DNA of 64,000 nucleotides from Martelella lutilitoris. Its GTDB lineage: Bacteria > Pseudomonadota > Alphaproteobacteria > Rhizobiales > Rhizobiaceae. Made by a program: the position numbers and the translations under genes. The notes beneath the pieces were generated by a model. It did no database searches, was not told the origin of the DNA, and saw nothing but the letters and a program-made list of their open reading frames with translations. The stretch covers positions 248,001 through 312,000 of the forward strand of contig NZ_VCLB01000007.1 of assembly GCF_005924265.1 (NCBI RefSeq), read 5' to 3'. Shown piece by piece: positions 40,879-50,246 of this stretch. Each line of letters opens with the position of its first letter. Position 1 is the stretch's first letter.

Positions 40879-41439
40879 ATGGCGCAATGGCTGAACGAAC
40901 CGGCTGAATGGTCCGAGGAGAACGGAACGCTGGAACTGGTGACCGACAAGGCCACCGATTTCTGGCGCAACACCTTCTACGGCTTTACTCGCGACAGTGG
41001 CCATGCCCTGCTTGAGCCGGTATCCGGCGATTTTTCCGCCAGCGCAACCGTGACGGCCGACTACGAGACGCTCTACGATCAGGCGGGCCTGATCCTCAGG
41101 ATCGACGAGACCCACTGGATCAAGGCGGGCATCGAGTTCACGGACGGACTGATGCATTTTTCCACTGTCGTCACCCGCGACGTCTCGGACTGGTCGGTCA
41201 TCCCGCTCAACGACGCAGACCCGCAGACGCCGGTCTCGATCCGGATCACCCGTCATGATGATGCTGTGCGGGTGCAGTTCCATCTCGGCGACGGCCACTG
41301 GCAGATGGCGCGGCTTTGCCCCTTCCCCGCTTCGGACGCCCAGATTGGCATGACGGCCTGCACGCCGGAACGGGCCGGACTGAGGGTCAGATTTTCGGGA
41401 TTTTCTGTCGGCGCTCCGATCTCGCGCGAACTGCACTGA
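40879..41439 (+). CDS. DUF1349 domain-containing protein
   Basis: The 186-residue protein is a single DUF1349 domain, a concanavalin-like beta-sandwich family (YesU/YoaQ-like). The characteristic YDQAGLILRIDETHWIKAGIE and VSIRITRHDDAVRVQF segments are present. No signal peptide is visible. Function is unestablished, though the fold suggests sugar or lipid binding. It follows the SDR gene by 20 bases with a GGGAGG site, so both are probably co-expressed. Confidence 0.85.
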   Translation: MAQWLNEPAEWSEENGTLELVTDKATDFWRNTFYGFTRDSGHALLEPVSGDFSASATVTADYETLYDQAGLILRIDETHWIKAGIEFTDGLMHFSTVVTRDVSDWSVIPLNDADPQTPVSIRITRHDDAVRVQFHLGDGHWQMARLCPFPASDAQIGMTACTPERAGLRVRFSGFSVGAPISRELH

Positions 41440-41444
41440 GCGGA

Positions 41445-42593
41445 TCAGGCCCTTCTCAGGCGCCACATCAGACCGACGCAGACAGCCAGCAAGGCGCCGC
41501 CGCAAAGGCTGACAGCGCCAAAGCCGATGCCGGCGTAGACCGTGCTCATCAAAAGCGGCCCGAAAAACACGGCGATATAAGTCGCAGTCGTATTGAGCCC
41601 GATCAGGGTTCCGCGCGCCGCAGGCTTGCGCTCGGCCAGAAGCAGGACGGTGAGGTTCAGGCCGAAATGGTTGAAGATGCCGAGGAGGAAAGTTACCGCC
41701 AGCGATGTCCAATAGGCCTCGGTCGCGGGATAGAGCAGCAAATAGAGCAATCCCGACCCGGCAAGCAGGAAGGGAAACAGCCTTGCCGGGCCAACCCGAT
41801 CGACATGGCGCGCCATCGCGCCGCCAACGCCGAAGCCGAACCCGTAGGCCATGACGGCGAGACTTGCGGCGGCGGCGCCGATGCCGAGCGTCTCGCGTAT
41901 TCTCAGACCGAGAAGCGCATAGGTGCCGTAAAACACCGTCATGAACAGCAGTCCGGCCACGAGCAGGCTGGCAACCCCCGGCACGCTGATCGCCTCGCGA
42001 CGGCTGAAGACCTTGCCGCCCGCCTGAGGCCGCTCGCTGTCGCCGGTCAGCGCAAAAACGAGGCTTGTCAGAAGGGCGAGAGCAGCGAGCGCGCCGTATG
42101 CGATCCGCCAGTCCAAGACATCGCTCAGCATGGCGGAAAGCGGCACCCCGACAATCAGCGACAGGGACCATCCGGACAGGACGATGCCGAAACTGCGCGC
42201 GCCCTCGCCTCTCGGAGCCGAGCGCACGGCCTGCGAATAGACGGCAGGCAGAAGCACGCCGGTGGCCAGACCTGCAAGCCCCTGGAAGAAGGCAAGCGCC
42301 TGCCACACCGGGCTCGCGGCGGAGCCGGCAAAGCCGGCGGCGATCAAAGCTGCGGCGGCCGCGAGCACGGCCCGCATGGGGTAGCGGTCAATCAGGCCGG
42401 AGAGAAAGAAGGCCGAGAAGGCCGCCGCCGCCCCGAATGCCGAAATCGCCCGCGTCACCGCGACCGGCTCCGCCTCCAACGTCCGCGCCACGTCGCCAAG
42501 GATCGGCCCGAGAACAAAGGAGTTCGCACCGATCAGGAACACGCCGACGACCAGCGCCGGCAGCCGCAAGCGTTCAAGGAGGGAAGATTGCAC
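41445..42593 (-). CDS. MFS transporter
   Basis: The 382-residue membrane protein has twelve predicted helices in two halves. The first loop after TM2 has GLIDRYPMRAVL, similar to motif A of the major facilitator superfamily. Substrate is not clear. It is in the same direction as and 71 bases downstream of iolB, so it may be read with the inositol operon, but nothing in its sequence says it moves inositol. Confidence 0.85.
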   Translation of the reverse strand: MQSSLLERLRLPALVVGVFLIGANSFVLGPILGDVARTLEAEPVAVTRAISAFGAAAAFSAFFLSGLIDRYPMRAVLAAAAALIAAGFAGSAASPVWQALAFFQGLAGLATGVLLPAVYSQAVRSAPRGEGARSFGIVLSGWSLSLIVGVPLSAMLSDVLDWRIAYGALAALALLTSLVFALTGDSERPQAGGKVFSRREAISVPGVASLLVAGLLFMTVFYGTYALLGLRIRETLGIGAAAASLAVMAYGFGFGVGGAMARHVDRVGPARLFPFLLAGSGLLYLLLYPATEAYWTSLAVTFLLGIFNHFGLNLTVLLLAERKPAARGTLIGLNTTATYIAVFFGPLLMSTVYAGIGFGAVSLCGGALLAVCVGLMWRLRRA

Positions 42594-42664
42594 GGGAAAA
42601 CCTATGGGCAGTGATTCACTTCAAGCCATTATCAGCGTTCACCGGCAACAATCAACCGCGGCTC

Positions 42665-43465
42665 TCACGCCTGCTGTTTGGCGATCCAGTCGTGATCCGG
42701 ATGGTTCTTGAAGCGCCATTTGCGCATCGGCCCGGCCATGACGTTCAGATAATACATCTCATAGCCATGCGGCGCGCCGCAGGGATGATGGCCCTTCGGC
42801 ACCAGCACGACCTCGCCGTCATGCACCGCCATGGTCTCGTCCAGTTCGCCATCCTCGGTGAAGACCCGCTGGAAACCGAATCCCTGGGCGGGATTGAGGC
42901 GGTGATAATAGGTCTCCTCCAGATAGGTCATGTTGGGATAATTGTCCTCGTCGTGCCGATGCGGCGGATAGGAAGACCAGTTGCCGGCGGGCGTGAACAC
43001 TTCGGTTACCAGAAGACTGTCGGCAATATCACGGTCTTCCATCGCGATGGGATGGATATAACGGGTGTTTGCGCCCTTGCCGCGCTCTTCCAGCCCGATA
43101 TTGTCGATCACCTGCGCCTTGTGGCCGCCCTTGCCCGGAGCCGAGCAGACGGCGAGCGTGCAGTGCGTTTCGGCCCTCGCCGACCATTCTGCATGGTCCG
43201 GCACATAGACCGCGGCCGGTTTCTCACGCTCGAACACGTTCATGCGTTTGCCGAGCGTGCCGAAGTCCTCGCCGGCCCCGGAGATCGCGGCCCTGCCCTC
43301 GACGAGCACGAGAATGACCTCGCGGTCTTCCGTCTTTTCCGAGACGGTCTCTCCGGCGGAAAGGCGATAGAGCCCGAATCCGACATAGCCCCAGCCGGCG
43401 CTTTCGGGCGTGATGTCGTGAACCTTGCCATGGGTTCCGTTCGGCTTGACCAGCAATCGGCTCAT
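42665..43465 (-). CDS. iolB: 5-deoxy-glucuronate isomerase
   Basis: The 266-residue bicupin enzyme isomerises 5-deoxy-glucuronate to 2-deoxy-5-keto-gluconate in inositol breakdown. The metal-binding cupin segment YPPHRHDEDNYPNMTYLEE holds the His/Glu ligands, and VLVPKGHHPCGAPHGYEMY is the characteristic IolB end. It is the last iol gene of the leftward operon, 22 bases after iolE. Confidence 0.95.
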   Translation of the reverse strand: MSRLLVKPNGTHGKVHDITPESAGWGYVGFGLYRLSAGETVSEKTEDREVILVLVEGRAAISGAGEDFGTLGKRMNVFEREKPAAVYVPDHAEWSARAETHCTLAVCSAPGKGGHKAQVIDNIGLEERGKGANTRYIHPIAMEDRDIADSLLVTEVFTPAGNWSSYPPHRHDEDNYPNMTYLEETYYHRLNPAQGFGFQRVFTEDGELDETMAVHDGEVVLVPKGHHPCGAPHGYEMYYLNVMAGPMRKWRFKNHPDHDWIAKQQA

Positions 43466-43487
43466 CTCGGTTCTCCTCGTCTTTTCT

Positions 43488-44381
43488 CTACTTCAGTCCG
43501 GCTTCCTCAGCCGCCGCCTTCAGCGCCTTCAGACCCATGCTCTGATATTTGAACGGGTTGCGCACGGCGGGGTCCTGCTCGGCCTCGATCACGATCCAGC
43601 CGGAATAGCCGTGCTCCGCGGCAATCTTCAGCACCGGCGTGAAATTGATAATCCCCTCCTCGTCGCCAGGCACGGTAAAGACACCACGCCGCACGCCTTC
43701 CAGAAAGCTCAGGCCTTCATCCCACACCTGCCGCATGATTTCACCGCGAACATTCTTGGCGTGAATATGACGGACTCGGCCCATATGGCGGCGGGCGAGC
43801 GCCACCGGGTCGCCGCCGCCGAAGGTCGCGTGGCCGGTGTCGAGCAGAAGATGCACATCGGGACCCGTCAGCGCCATCAGCCGGTCGATTTCAGATTCAC
43901 TCTGAACGATCGTGCCCATATGATGGTGATAGACGAGCGCGATGCCATGCTCGGCGCAATAGGCCCCGATCGCATCGAGCTTTTCGGCAAAACCCTCCCA
44001 GGCCGCATCGTCCAGCACGGGTCGGCTGTTCAGGGCTGCGCCGTCGTTGCCGTGAATGGCGTTCGATGTCTCGCAGACGATGCAGACTGTTGAGCCCTGC
44101 GATTTCAGCAAATCGAGGTGCGGGCGGATCGCGGACTTCTCGTCTTCGACCGAATGCGCAAGCAGGTTCAGCGAATGCCAGCCCGAGACGAATTTGAGGC
44201 CGTGGGCTGCGAGTACAGCCGAGAGCGCTTCCGGTTCGGTCGGAAACTTGTGGCCCTTCTCAATGCCGTCAAAGCCGATCTCGGCGGTCTCGGACAGGCA
44301 GGTTTCAAGCGGGATGTCAGCGCCGAGGCTCTGGTCGTCATCATTCGACCAGGCGATCGGATTGGTTCCGAAGAGGATCAT
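43488..44381 (-). CDS. iolE: myo-inosose-2 dehydratase
   Basis: The 297-residue TIM-barrel enzyme removes water from 2-keto-myo-inositol. The N-terminus [15 protein letters not shown], the metal-binding [15 protein letters not shown] region and RHIHAKNVR are typical of IolE. It lies between iolD (29 bases upstream) and iolB. Confidence 0.95.
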   Translation of the reverse strand: MILFGTNPIAWSNDDDQSLGADIPLETCLSETAEIGFDGIEKGHKFPTEPEALSAVLAAHGLKFVSGWHSLNLLAHSVEDEKSAIRPHLDLLKSQGSTVCIVCETSNAIHGNDGAALNSRPVLDDAAWEGFAEKLDAIGAYCAEHGIALVYHHHMGTIVQSESEIDRLMALTGPDVHLLLDTGHATFGGGDPVALARRHMGRVRHIHAKNVRGEIMRQVWDEGLSFLEGVRRGVFTVPGDEEGIINFTPVLKIAAEHGYSGWIVIEAEQDPAVRNPFKYQSMGLKALKAAAEEAGLK

Positions 44382-44410
44382 GATTTCACCCTTTCAAAGG
44401 CAAAAGGAAC

Positions 44411-46240
44411 TCAGTCAAAGGCCCGCTGGCGGGCGCGGTCCTTCAGATAATTTTCGCGCGCCGCATTCACTTGCGTGCGCTCGGAGACCTCGGGGACCGC
44501 GACATCCCACCAGTTGCCGCCGGCTTCCGTGGTGATCATCGGATCGGTGTCGATGACGATGACGTGGCTGCGGTCGCTGGTCCTCGCGCGCTTCAGCGCT
44601 TCCTCCAGCGGCTCGATGCCATCGACCTTCTCAGCGATCGCGCCAAGGGCTCTCGCATGGGCGGCAAAGTCGATGTCGGACGGCACGACGTGGCGGGCGG
44701 TATCGATCAGATTGTTGAAGCTCTCGCCGCCGGTCGCGCGCTGAAGCCGGTTGATGCAGCCGAAACCACGATTGTCGAGCACCACGACGGTGATCTTGTG
44801 ACCGAGCATGACGGAGGTCGCGAGTTCGGAATTTGCCATCAGATAGGAGCCGTCGCCGAGCATGACGATCACGTCCCGTTCCGGCAGCGCCATCTTGACG
44901 CCAAGCCCGCCAGCGATCTCGTAACCCATGCAGGAATAGCCATAGTCGAGGTGGTAGCCATTGGGTCGTTCGGCCTGCCACAGCTTGTGCAGCTCGCCCG
45001 GAAGTCCGCCGGAAGCGCAGACCACAATCGCATCCTCACCGCTCTGGCGCTGGACTGCGCCGATCACATGCCCGTCGCTCGGCAACGCATTGCCGGACGG
45101 CGCATCGGTGGCGGCCGCGACCGAGGCCATCCAGGTTCTCTTCAGCGCGGGATCGACGGCCGGCGCCTGATGCCCGCCAAGCTTCTCGCCCAGCATCTCC
45201 AGAGCCACCCGGGCATCGGAAACCAGCGGCAGGGCATCATGCTTGTAACTGTCGAAGGCCGTGACGTTGATCGCCAGAATGCGCCGTGCCGGGTTCTGGA
45301 ACACCGACCACGAACCGGTGGTGAAATCCTGAAACCGCGTGCCAAGCCCGATCACCAGATCGGCCTCTGCGGCAATTGCGTTGGCAGCCGACGCGCCGGT
45401 GACTCCGATCGAGCCGAGGTTGAGCGGATGGCTGGCGGGAAGCGAGGACTTGCCGGCCTGCGTTTCGGCAACCGGGATATTGTGCTTTTCGGCAAAGCTT
45501 TTCAGCGCCTCCGTCGCGCCGGAATAGAGCACACCGCCGCCCGCCACGATCAGAGGCCGTTTAGCAGACCTGATGGCGTCAACCGCCCGCATCAATGCAC
45601 CTGCATCCGGCGCCGGGCGACGTTGATGCCAGATCTTTTCGGCAAAGAAGCTCTCCGGCCAGTCGAAGGCTTCCGCCTGAACATCCTGGCAGAAGGAGAG
45701 CGTGACTGGGCCGCAGCGTTCGGGATCCGTCAGTGTCGACAGCGCGCGCGGCAGCGCGGTCAGCAACTGTTCGGGCCGCGTGATCCGGTCGAAATAGCGG
45801 CTGACGGGCCGGAAGCAGTCATTGGCGGAAACCGTCGCGTCGTCAAAATCCTCGACCTGCTGCAGCACCGGATCAGGCGCGCGGCTGGCGAAGACATCGC
45901 CGGGGATCAGCAAAACCGGCAGGCGGTTCACATGGGCGAGCGCGCAGGCTGTCACCATATTGGTCGCACCGGGACCGATCGAGGTTGTCACCGCCATGGC
46001 CTGCCGGCGGTTCTTCGCCTTGGCATAGGCGATTGCGGCATGGGCCATGGTCTGTTCGTTATGGCCGCGCCAGGTTGGAAAACTGTCGCGAACGCCATAA
46101 AGCGCCTCGCCGAGGGCCGCGACATTACCATGGCCGAATATCGCCCAGCACCCGGGAATGACGGGATCGCCGTCCTCGTTCTTCTGCGCGATCAGATAGC
46201 GCACCAGCGCCTGTGCGGCGGTCAAGCGGATCGTTTTCAT
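44411..46240 (-). CDS. iolD: 3D-(3,5/4)-trihydroxycyclohexane-1,2-dione acylhydrolase
   Basis: A 609-residue thiamine-diphosphate enzyme that opens the cyclohexane ring. Its three-domain layout is that of acetohydroxyacid-synthase-like proteins. The cofactor site VIVMLGDGSYLMANSELATS matches the GDG-N motif, and GHGNVAALGEALYG at the N-terminus is specific to IolD. The ATG at 46240 overlaps the iolC stop by one base (TGATG), which implies coupled translation. A TTG one codon earlier is possible but less likely. Confidence 0.96.
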   Translation of the reverse strand: MKTIRLTAAQALVRYLIAQKNEDGDPVIPGCWAIFGHGNVAALGEALYGVRDSFPTWRGHNEQTMAHAAIAYAKAKNRRQAMAVTTSIGPGATNMVTACALAHVNRLPVLLIPGDVFASRAPDPVLQQVEDFDDATVSANDCFRPVSRYFDRITRPEQLLTALPRALSTLTDPERCGPVTLSFCQDVQAEAFDWPESFFAEKIWHQRRPAPDAGALMRAVDAIRSAKRPLIVAGGGVLYSGATEALKSFAEKHNIPVAETQAGKSSLPASHPLNLGSIGVTGASAANAIAAEADLVIGLGTRFQDFTTGSWSVFQNPARRILAINVTAFDSYKHDALPLVSDARVALEMLGEKLGGHQAPAVDPALKRTWMASVAAATDAPSGNALPSDGHVIGAVQRQSGEDAIVVCASGGLPGELHKLWQAERPNGYHLDYGYSCMGYEIAGGLGVKMALPERDVIVMLGDGSYLMANSELATSVMLGHKITVVVLDNRGFGCINRLQRATGGESFNNLIDTARHVVPSDIDFAAHARALGAIAEKVDGIEPLEEALKRARTSDRSHVIVIDTDPMITTEAGGNWWDVAVPEVSERTQVNAARENYLKDRARQRAFD

Positions 46241-48171
46241 CAAAACGCCTCGTCTCTTTCATGCTGTCCAGCAGCCTGCCGGGCCTCGTCCCAATAGCGG
46301 CAAAAGCTGCGGTATTTTTCTGTCATCTCGGCGACGGCCTCGTCATCGCTTATTGTACCCGAAAGCCAGGCACGAGCCGCATCGGCGAAGATCGAGCGAC
46401 CGACGGCGAAACCCTTGACCAGCGGGAAGCGCGCGGCCTCGGCAAAGCTTGCCGCCAATTCCTCTTCCGGCGCGTCGAGCCCCAGCACGACGATGCCGCG
46501 CGTGTGGCGGTCATGGCGCTCGATTGCCGCGCACACATTGGCCCATGCGGATTTCGAGGTCAGCGGCTCCAGCTTCCACCAGTCGGGATAGATGCCGATC
46601 TCGTAAAGACGCTCGATCACCCGCGCGGCGCTCATATCATCCGTCTCGCCATGCTTTGATGACACGATTTCCATCAGGAATTCCAGCCGGTTTCGGCGTG
46701 CGGCGGCAAAGAGCCGCGTGAGCGTCGCCTCCTGCTCGGCCTTCAGCGCCGCTTCGTCATCGGGGTGATAGAAGCACAGCACCTTGACCACATGTTCGGC
46801 CGGCCATTCGGCAAGCCCGCCCATGTCCTCTCCAAGCTCCGGCTCGAGCGTGAGCGGGCGCGAACCGGGCCATTCCGTCGGCCGCCCGATCCAGAGACCG
46901 GATCCGGCGGCCTTGTAAAGCGATGAACGGCCAATCCGGCTGTCGCAGAGAATGCCGTAGCCCGGCCTGCCGTCGGCCACATCCAGAGCGGCCTTCAGGC
47001 AGAGCTCTTTGAACGCGCCCAGCCTTTGGGCCGGAACACCGCATTCCGCGGCCATGTCTTCCAGCTGGATCCGGTGGTCGAAGGCAAAGACCCGCATTTC
47101 CGGCCAGTCGCCGTGACGATTGGTCGACCAGTGGAGTTGTTCCAGCGCCTTGTCCTTGCGCAGCGCCAGCGTGGTTGCGCCATGCGCGAGGAAATACTCA
47201 AGCTCCGTCAGGCTCGGATAGGCCGGCGTGCAGCCGTGGCGCGAGACGGCAAAGGCGCCGCAGGCATTGGCGATCGTCAGGCTTTCCGCCCAGTCCCGAT
47301 CCGTCAACCAGCCCTTCAGAAGCCCGGCCATGAAGCCGTCGCCGGCGCCCAGCACATTGAAGACCTCGATGCGGAAGCTCCGGCCCGCAACGCCGCCATC
47401 GATATCATCCGGAAGAGCGCCCTCGAAGGCGGAGGCTCCGGCGGCGCCACGCTTCAGCACCAGCGTTGCGTCGCTCACCTTGCGCACATTCTTCAGCGCC
47501 TGCAGCGTATCCGTCGTGCCGCCGGCAATGTGGAATTCCTCTTCCGTGCCGACGATGAGATCGAACAGGTGCAGCGTCGACTGAAGCTTGGCGGTGACCT
47601 TTTCCGATGCGATGAAGCGGTTCTCACCGTCGCCGTGACCGGAAAGACCCCAGAGGTTTGGCCGATAATCAATGTCCAGCGCCGTGCGCGCGCCATGCTT
47701 GCGGGCAAGGTTCAGCGCCTTCAGCACCGCCGCCTCGGTCTGCGGGTTGGAAAGATGCGTGCCGGTGGCAACCAGCGAACGCGAGCGCGCAATCAGCGCC
47801 TCGTCGATATCGTCTTCGCAAAGCGCCATGTCGGCGCAGTTCTCACGATAGAAGATCAGCGGAAACTGATCCTCGTCCCGGATGCCCAGGATCACCAGCG
47901 CGGAGAGCCGTTGCGGATCGGTGACGACGCCGGTGACGTCTACCCCTTCCCGCTCCAGCTCTTCGCGGATGAAGCGGCCCATATGCTCGTCGCCGACGCG
48001 GGTGATCAGGCCGGACTTCAGCCCGAGACGCGCCGCGCCCGTCGCCATATTGGTCGGCGAGCCGCCGAGATATTTCTCGAAGGACAGCATATCTTCCAGC
48101 CGACCGCCGACCTGCGCGCCGTAAAGGTCGACCGAGGAACGGCCGATCGTGAGACAATCGAGTTCATGCAT
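46240..48171 (-). CDS. iolC: Fused 5-dehydro-2-deoxygluconokinase / 5-dehydro-2-deoxyphosphogluconate aldolase (IolC-DUF2090)
   Basis: A 643-residue two-domain protein. Residues 1 to about 325 are a PfkB-family kinase: DCLTIGRSSVDLYGAQVG, LGGSPTNMA, and the anion-hole motif NVLGAGDGFMAG. Residues from about 335 form a DUF2090 aldolase-like barrel, beginning RHGDWPEMRVFAFDHRIQLE. Together they would phosphorylate 2-deoxy-5-keto-gluconate and split it to malonate semialdehyde and dihydroxyacetone phosphate. The fusion is known in rhizobia, and no separate iolJ is seen. It follows the ABC ATPase gene by three bases. Confidence 0.93.
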   Translation of the reverse strand: MHELDCLTIGRSSVDLYGAQVGGRLEDMLSFEKYLGGSPTNMATGAARLGLKSGLITRVGDEHMGRFIREELEREGVDVTGVVTDPQRLSALVILGIRDEDQFPLIFYRENCADMALCEDDIDEALIARSRSLVATGTHLSNPQTEAAVLKALNLARKHGARTALDIDYRPNLWGLSGHGDGENRFIASEKVTAKLQSTLHLFDLIVGTEEEFHIAGGTTDTLQALKNVRKVSDATLVLKRGAAGASAFEGALPDDIDGGVAGRSFRIEVFNVLGAGDGFMAGLLKGWLTDRDWAESLTIANACGAFAVSRHGCTPAYPSLTELEYFLAHGATTLALRKDKALEQLHWSTNRHGDWPEMRVFAFDHRIQLEDMAAECGVPAQRLGAFKELCLKAALDVADGRPGYGILCDSRIGRSSLYKAAGSGLWIGRPTEWPGSRPLTLEPELGEDMGGLAEWPAEHVVKVLCFYHPDDEAALKAEQEATLTRLFAAARRNRLEFLMEIVSSKHGETDDMSAARVIERLYEIGIYPDWWKLEPLTSKSAWANVCAAIERHDRHTRGIVVLGLDAPEEELAASFAEAARFPLVKGFAVGRSIFADAARAWLSGTISDDEAVAEMTEKYRSFCRYWDEARQAAGQHERDEAF

Positions 48172-48174
48172 GCT

Positions 48175-48954
48175 CTAGACAGTGCCTCCCAGCGAGGATT
48201 CGAGTTCGACAAGTTCGCGCCCGCCCGCCATCAGGTCCTGCAACTGCTCGGCATTGATCTCGCCGCGCTTGGCTGTGCCCAGCGTCTTGCCGTGATTGAT
48301 GACGGTGAAGCGATCGCCGACGGCAAGCGCATGACGGACATTATGGGTGATGAAGACGACGCCGATGCCCTTCTTGCGCACGGCATCGATGGTGGAAAGC
48401 ACATTAGCCGTCTGGCGCACGCCGAGCGCCGAGGTCGGCTCGTCAAGGATCAGCACCCGCGCGCCGAAATAGACTGCGCGGGAAATGGCCACCGTCTGCC
48501 GCTCGCCGCCTGACAGCGTGCCGACAGCCTGATCGGCCGAGCGCAGATGAATGCCCATCTTCGCCATTTCCTCGACGGTGATGGCGCCCGCCTTTTTGTG
48601 GTCGAACACCTTGATCGGGCCGATGCGCCGCTCGGGCTCCCGGCCCATCCAGAAATTGCGGGTCACCGACATCAGCGGGATCATCGCCAGATCCTGATAG
48701 ACCGTGGCGACGCCTGCGGCCATCGCGTCGCGCGGATCGTTGAAACTGACTTCCTTGCCATCGACAAGGATGCGGCCATAGCTCGGCTTGTGCACGCCCG
48801 ACATGGTCTTGATGAAGGTGGACTTGCCCGCGCCATTATCGCCAAGGAGGCAATGGCATTCCCCAGCCATCACCGAGAGCGAGACGCCGGCCAGCGCGAT
48901 CACCGGGCCGAAATGCTTTTCGATTTCCTGAAGTTCGATCAGAGGTGCGCTCAT
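48175..48954 (-). CDS. Sugar-type ABC transporter ATPase (probable inositol uptake)
   Basis: A 259-residue single-domain ATPase with Walker A LLGDNGAGKSTFIK, signature LSGGERQTVAISRAV and Walker B VLILDEPTSAL. Many ribose/inositol-type ATPases have two fused ATPase domains of about 500 residues; this one has a single domain, so it would act as a dimer. The flanking permease and binding protein on one side and iolC on the other indicate inositol or a related cyclitol as the cargo (inference from context). Confidence 0.9.
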   Translation of the reverse strand: MSAPLIELQEIEKHFGPVIALAGVSLSVMAGECHCLLGDNGAGKSTFIKTMSGVHKPSYGRILVDGKEVSFNDPRDAMAAGVATVYQDLAMIPLMSVTRNFWMGREPERRIGPIKVFDHKKAGAITVEEMAKMGIHLRSADQAVGTLSGGERQTVAISRAVYFGARVLILDEPTSALGVRQTANVLSTIDAVRKKGIGVVFITHNVRHALAVGDRFTVINHGKTLGTAKRGEINAEQLQDLMAGGRELVELESSLGGTV

Positions 48955-48956
48955 CT

Positions 48957-50102
48957 CTAGCGTTCTCCCGTGATGCGACGGCGGATATAGGTATTGAGGA
49001 TGACGGCGAGCAGCAGAATGACGCCGAGGAAGACGCGGAACAGCGAGCTCTCGACGCCCGCGAAGAACAGGCCCTGCTGAACCACGCCGAAGATCAGCGC
49101 GCCAAGCGCCGCGCCGATGACGGACCCGTATCCGCCGGTGAGCAGCGCGCCGCCGATGACCACCGAAATGATCGCCTCGAATTCCTTCAAAAGACCGCGG
49201 TCAGCGGCTGCCGAGCCGAATTCCATCACCTGGCAGGTGGCGAAGATGGTGGCGCAGAAGGCCGTCAGCATGAACATCAGGATCTTCACCCGGTTAACCG
49301 GCACGCCGACATAACGCGCGGCCTGCGCATCGCCGCCAGCGGCAAAGATCCAGTTGCCGAACTTTGTGCGCACCAGCAGGAAATGACCGAGAATGACGAG
49401 GATCAGCGCCCACACCATCAGCATGGGGATACCGTCGACAACCGGCTGACCGGCACGGGGGCCGGCGACGAAGGTCGCGATCATGTCGTTGTCTGCAAGC
49501 CAGCGGAAAAACCAGCCAAAGACCTTTCCGCCAAAGAGCGAGGCGATGAAATCGCCTTCCGAAGCCTCGCGCACGCCGCCGATAATGGTCTTGCCGGTGG
49601 TCGAGATCGCGATGAAGATCGTCAACCCGCGCAGGATGAAGAGAAAAGCCAGCGTGACGATGAAAGACGGCAGGCCGGTGCGGATCACCAGAAAGCCGTT
49701 CAGCGCGCCGATGGCGATGGCGACGGCAAAGGCGGTGATGATCGCAAGCCAGGCTGGCCAGCCCCATTGCACCGTCAACAGCGCGATGATGATGCCGGAA
49801 AAGCCGATCATCGAGCCGATCGACAGGTCGAACTCGCCCGCGATCATCAAAAGGCAGGCGCCAACGGCTATGATGGCGAACTGCGCCGAGACCGTGCCCC
49901 AGTTGATGAAGCCTTCGGCCGAAAACATGCCGCTGTCGCCGGCAATCATGGCAAACAGCACGAAGACGAGAATGGTGCCGCAGATGGAGCCGAGCTCCGG
50001 CCTGATCAGCGCCTTGCGCCATCGCGGCACGGGGCGCATGCGCTCCTCGAGGATCAGCTCCTCGATTGGCCGGTGCGGCTTTTGTTCATGGGATTTGGAC
50101 AT
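48957..50102 (-). CDS. Sugar ABC transporter permease (RbsC/XylH type)
   Basis: The 381-residue inner-membrane permease of the BPD_transp_2 family has about ten helices. GEFDLSIGSMIGFSGIIIAL and NAGG-like (FAAGGDAQAARYVGV) segments match the ribose-type permease signature. The first 45 residues are cytoplasmic and charged. It ends two bases before the ATPase gene and follows a strong hairpin that separates it from the binding-protein gene. Confidence 0.92.
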   Translation of the reverse strand: MSKSHEQKPHRPIEELILEERMRPVPRWRKALIRPELGSICGTILVFVLFAMIAGDSGMFSAEGFINWGTVSAQFAIIAVGACLLMIAGEFDLSIGSMIGFSGIIIALLTVQWGWPAWLAIITAFAVAIAIGALNGFLVIRTGLPSFIVTLAFLFILRGLTIFIAISTTGKTIIGGVREASEGDFIASLFGGKVFGWFFRWLADNDMIATFVAGPRAGQPVVDGIPMLMVWALILVILGHFLLVRTKFGNWIFAAGGDAQAARYVGVPVNRVKILMFMLTAFCATIFATCQVMEFGSAAADRGLLKEFEAIISVVIGGALLTGGYGSVIGAALGALIFGVVQQGLFFAGVESSLFRVFLGVILLLAVILNTYIRRRITGER

Positions 50103-50206
50103 CAGATTGTCTCCGCCACGTAGGCAATGGTTTCCCGCGCCGGCGGCGCGTTTTCGCTGCCTGCCGTACCGGGCGTCTCAAGGGACCGGTGGTTGCCGGC
50201 CAGGAC

Positions 50207-50229
50207 GCCGCGCGGCAAGTCCGCGCGGC
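50207..50229. other. Intercistronic stem-loop between binding-protein and permease genes
   Basis: A nine-pair GC stem (gccgcgcgg / ccgcgcggc) with a five-base loop and no T-tract. Such hairpins after binding-protein genes usually stabilise the upstream message or partly terminate, so that the binding protein is made in excess over the membrane parts. Confidence 0.65.
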
Positions 50230-50246
50230 ATCGCCATTGTCAAACG

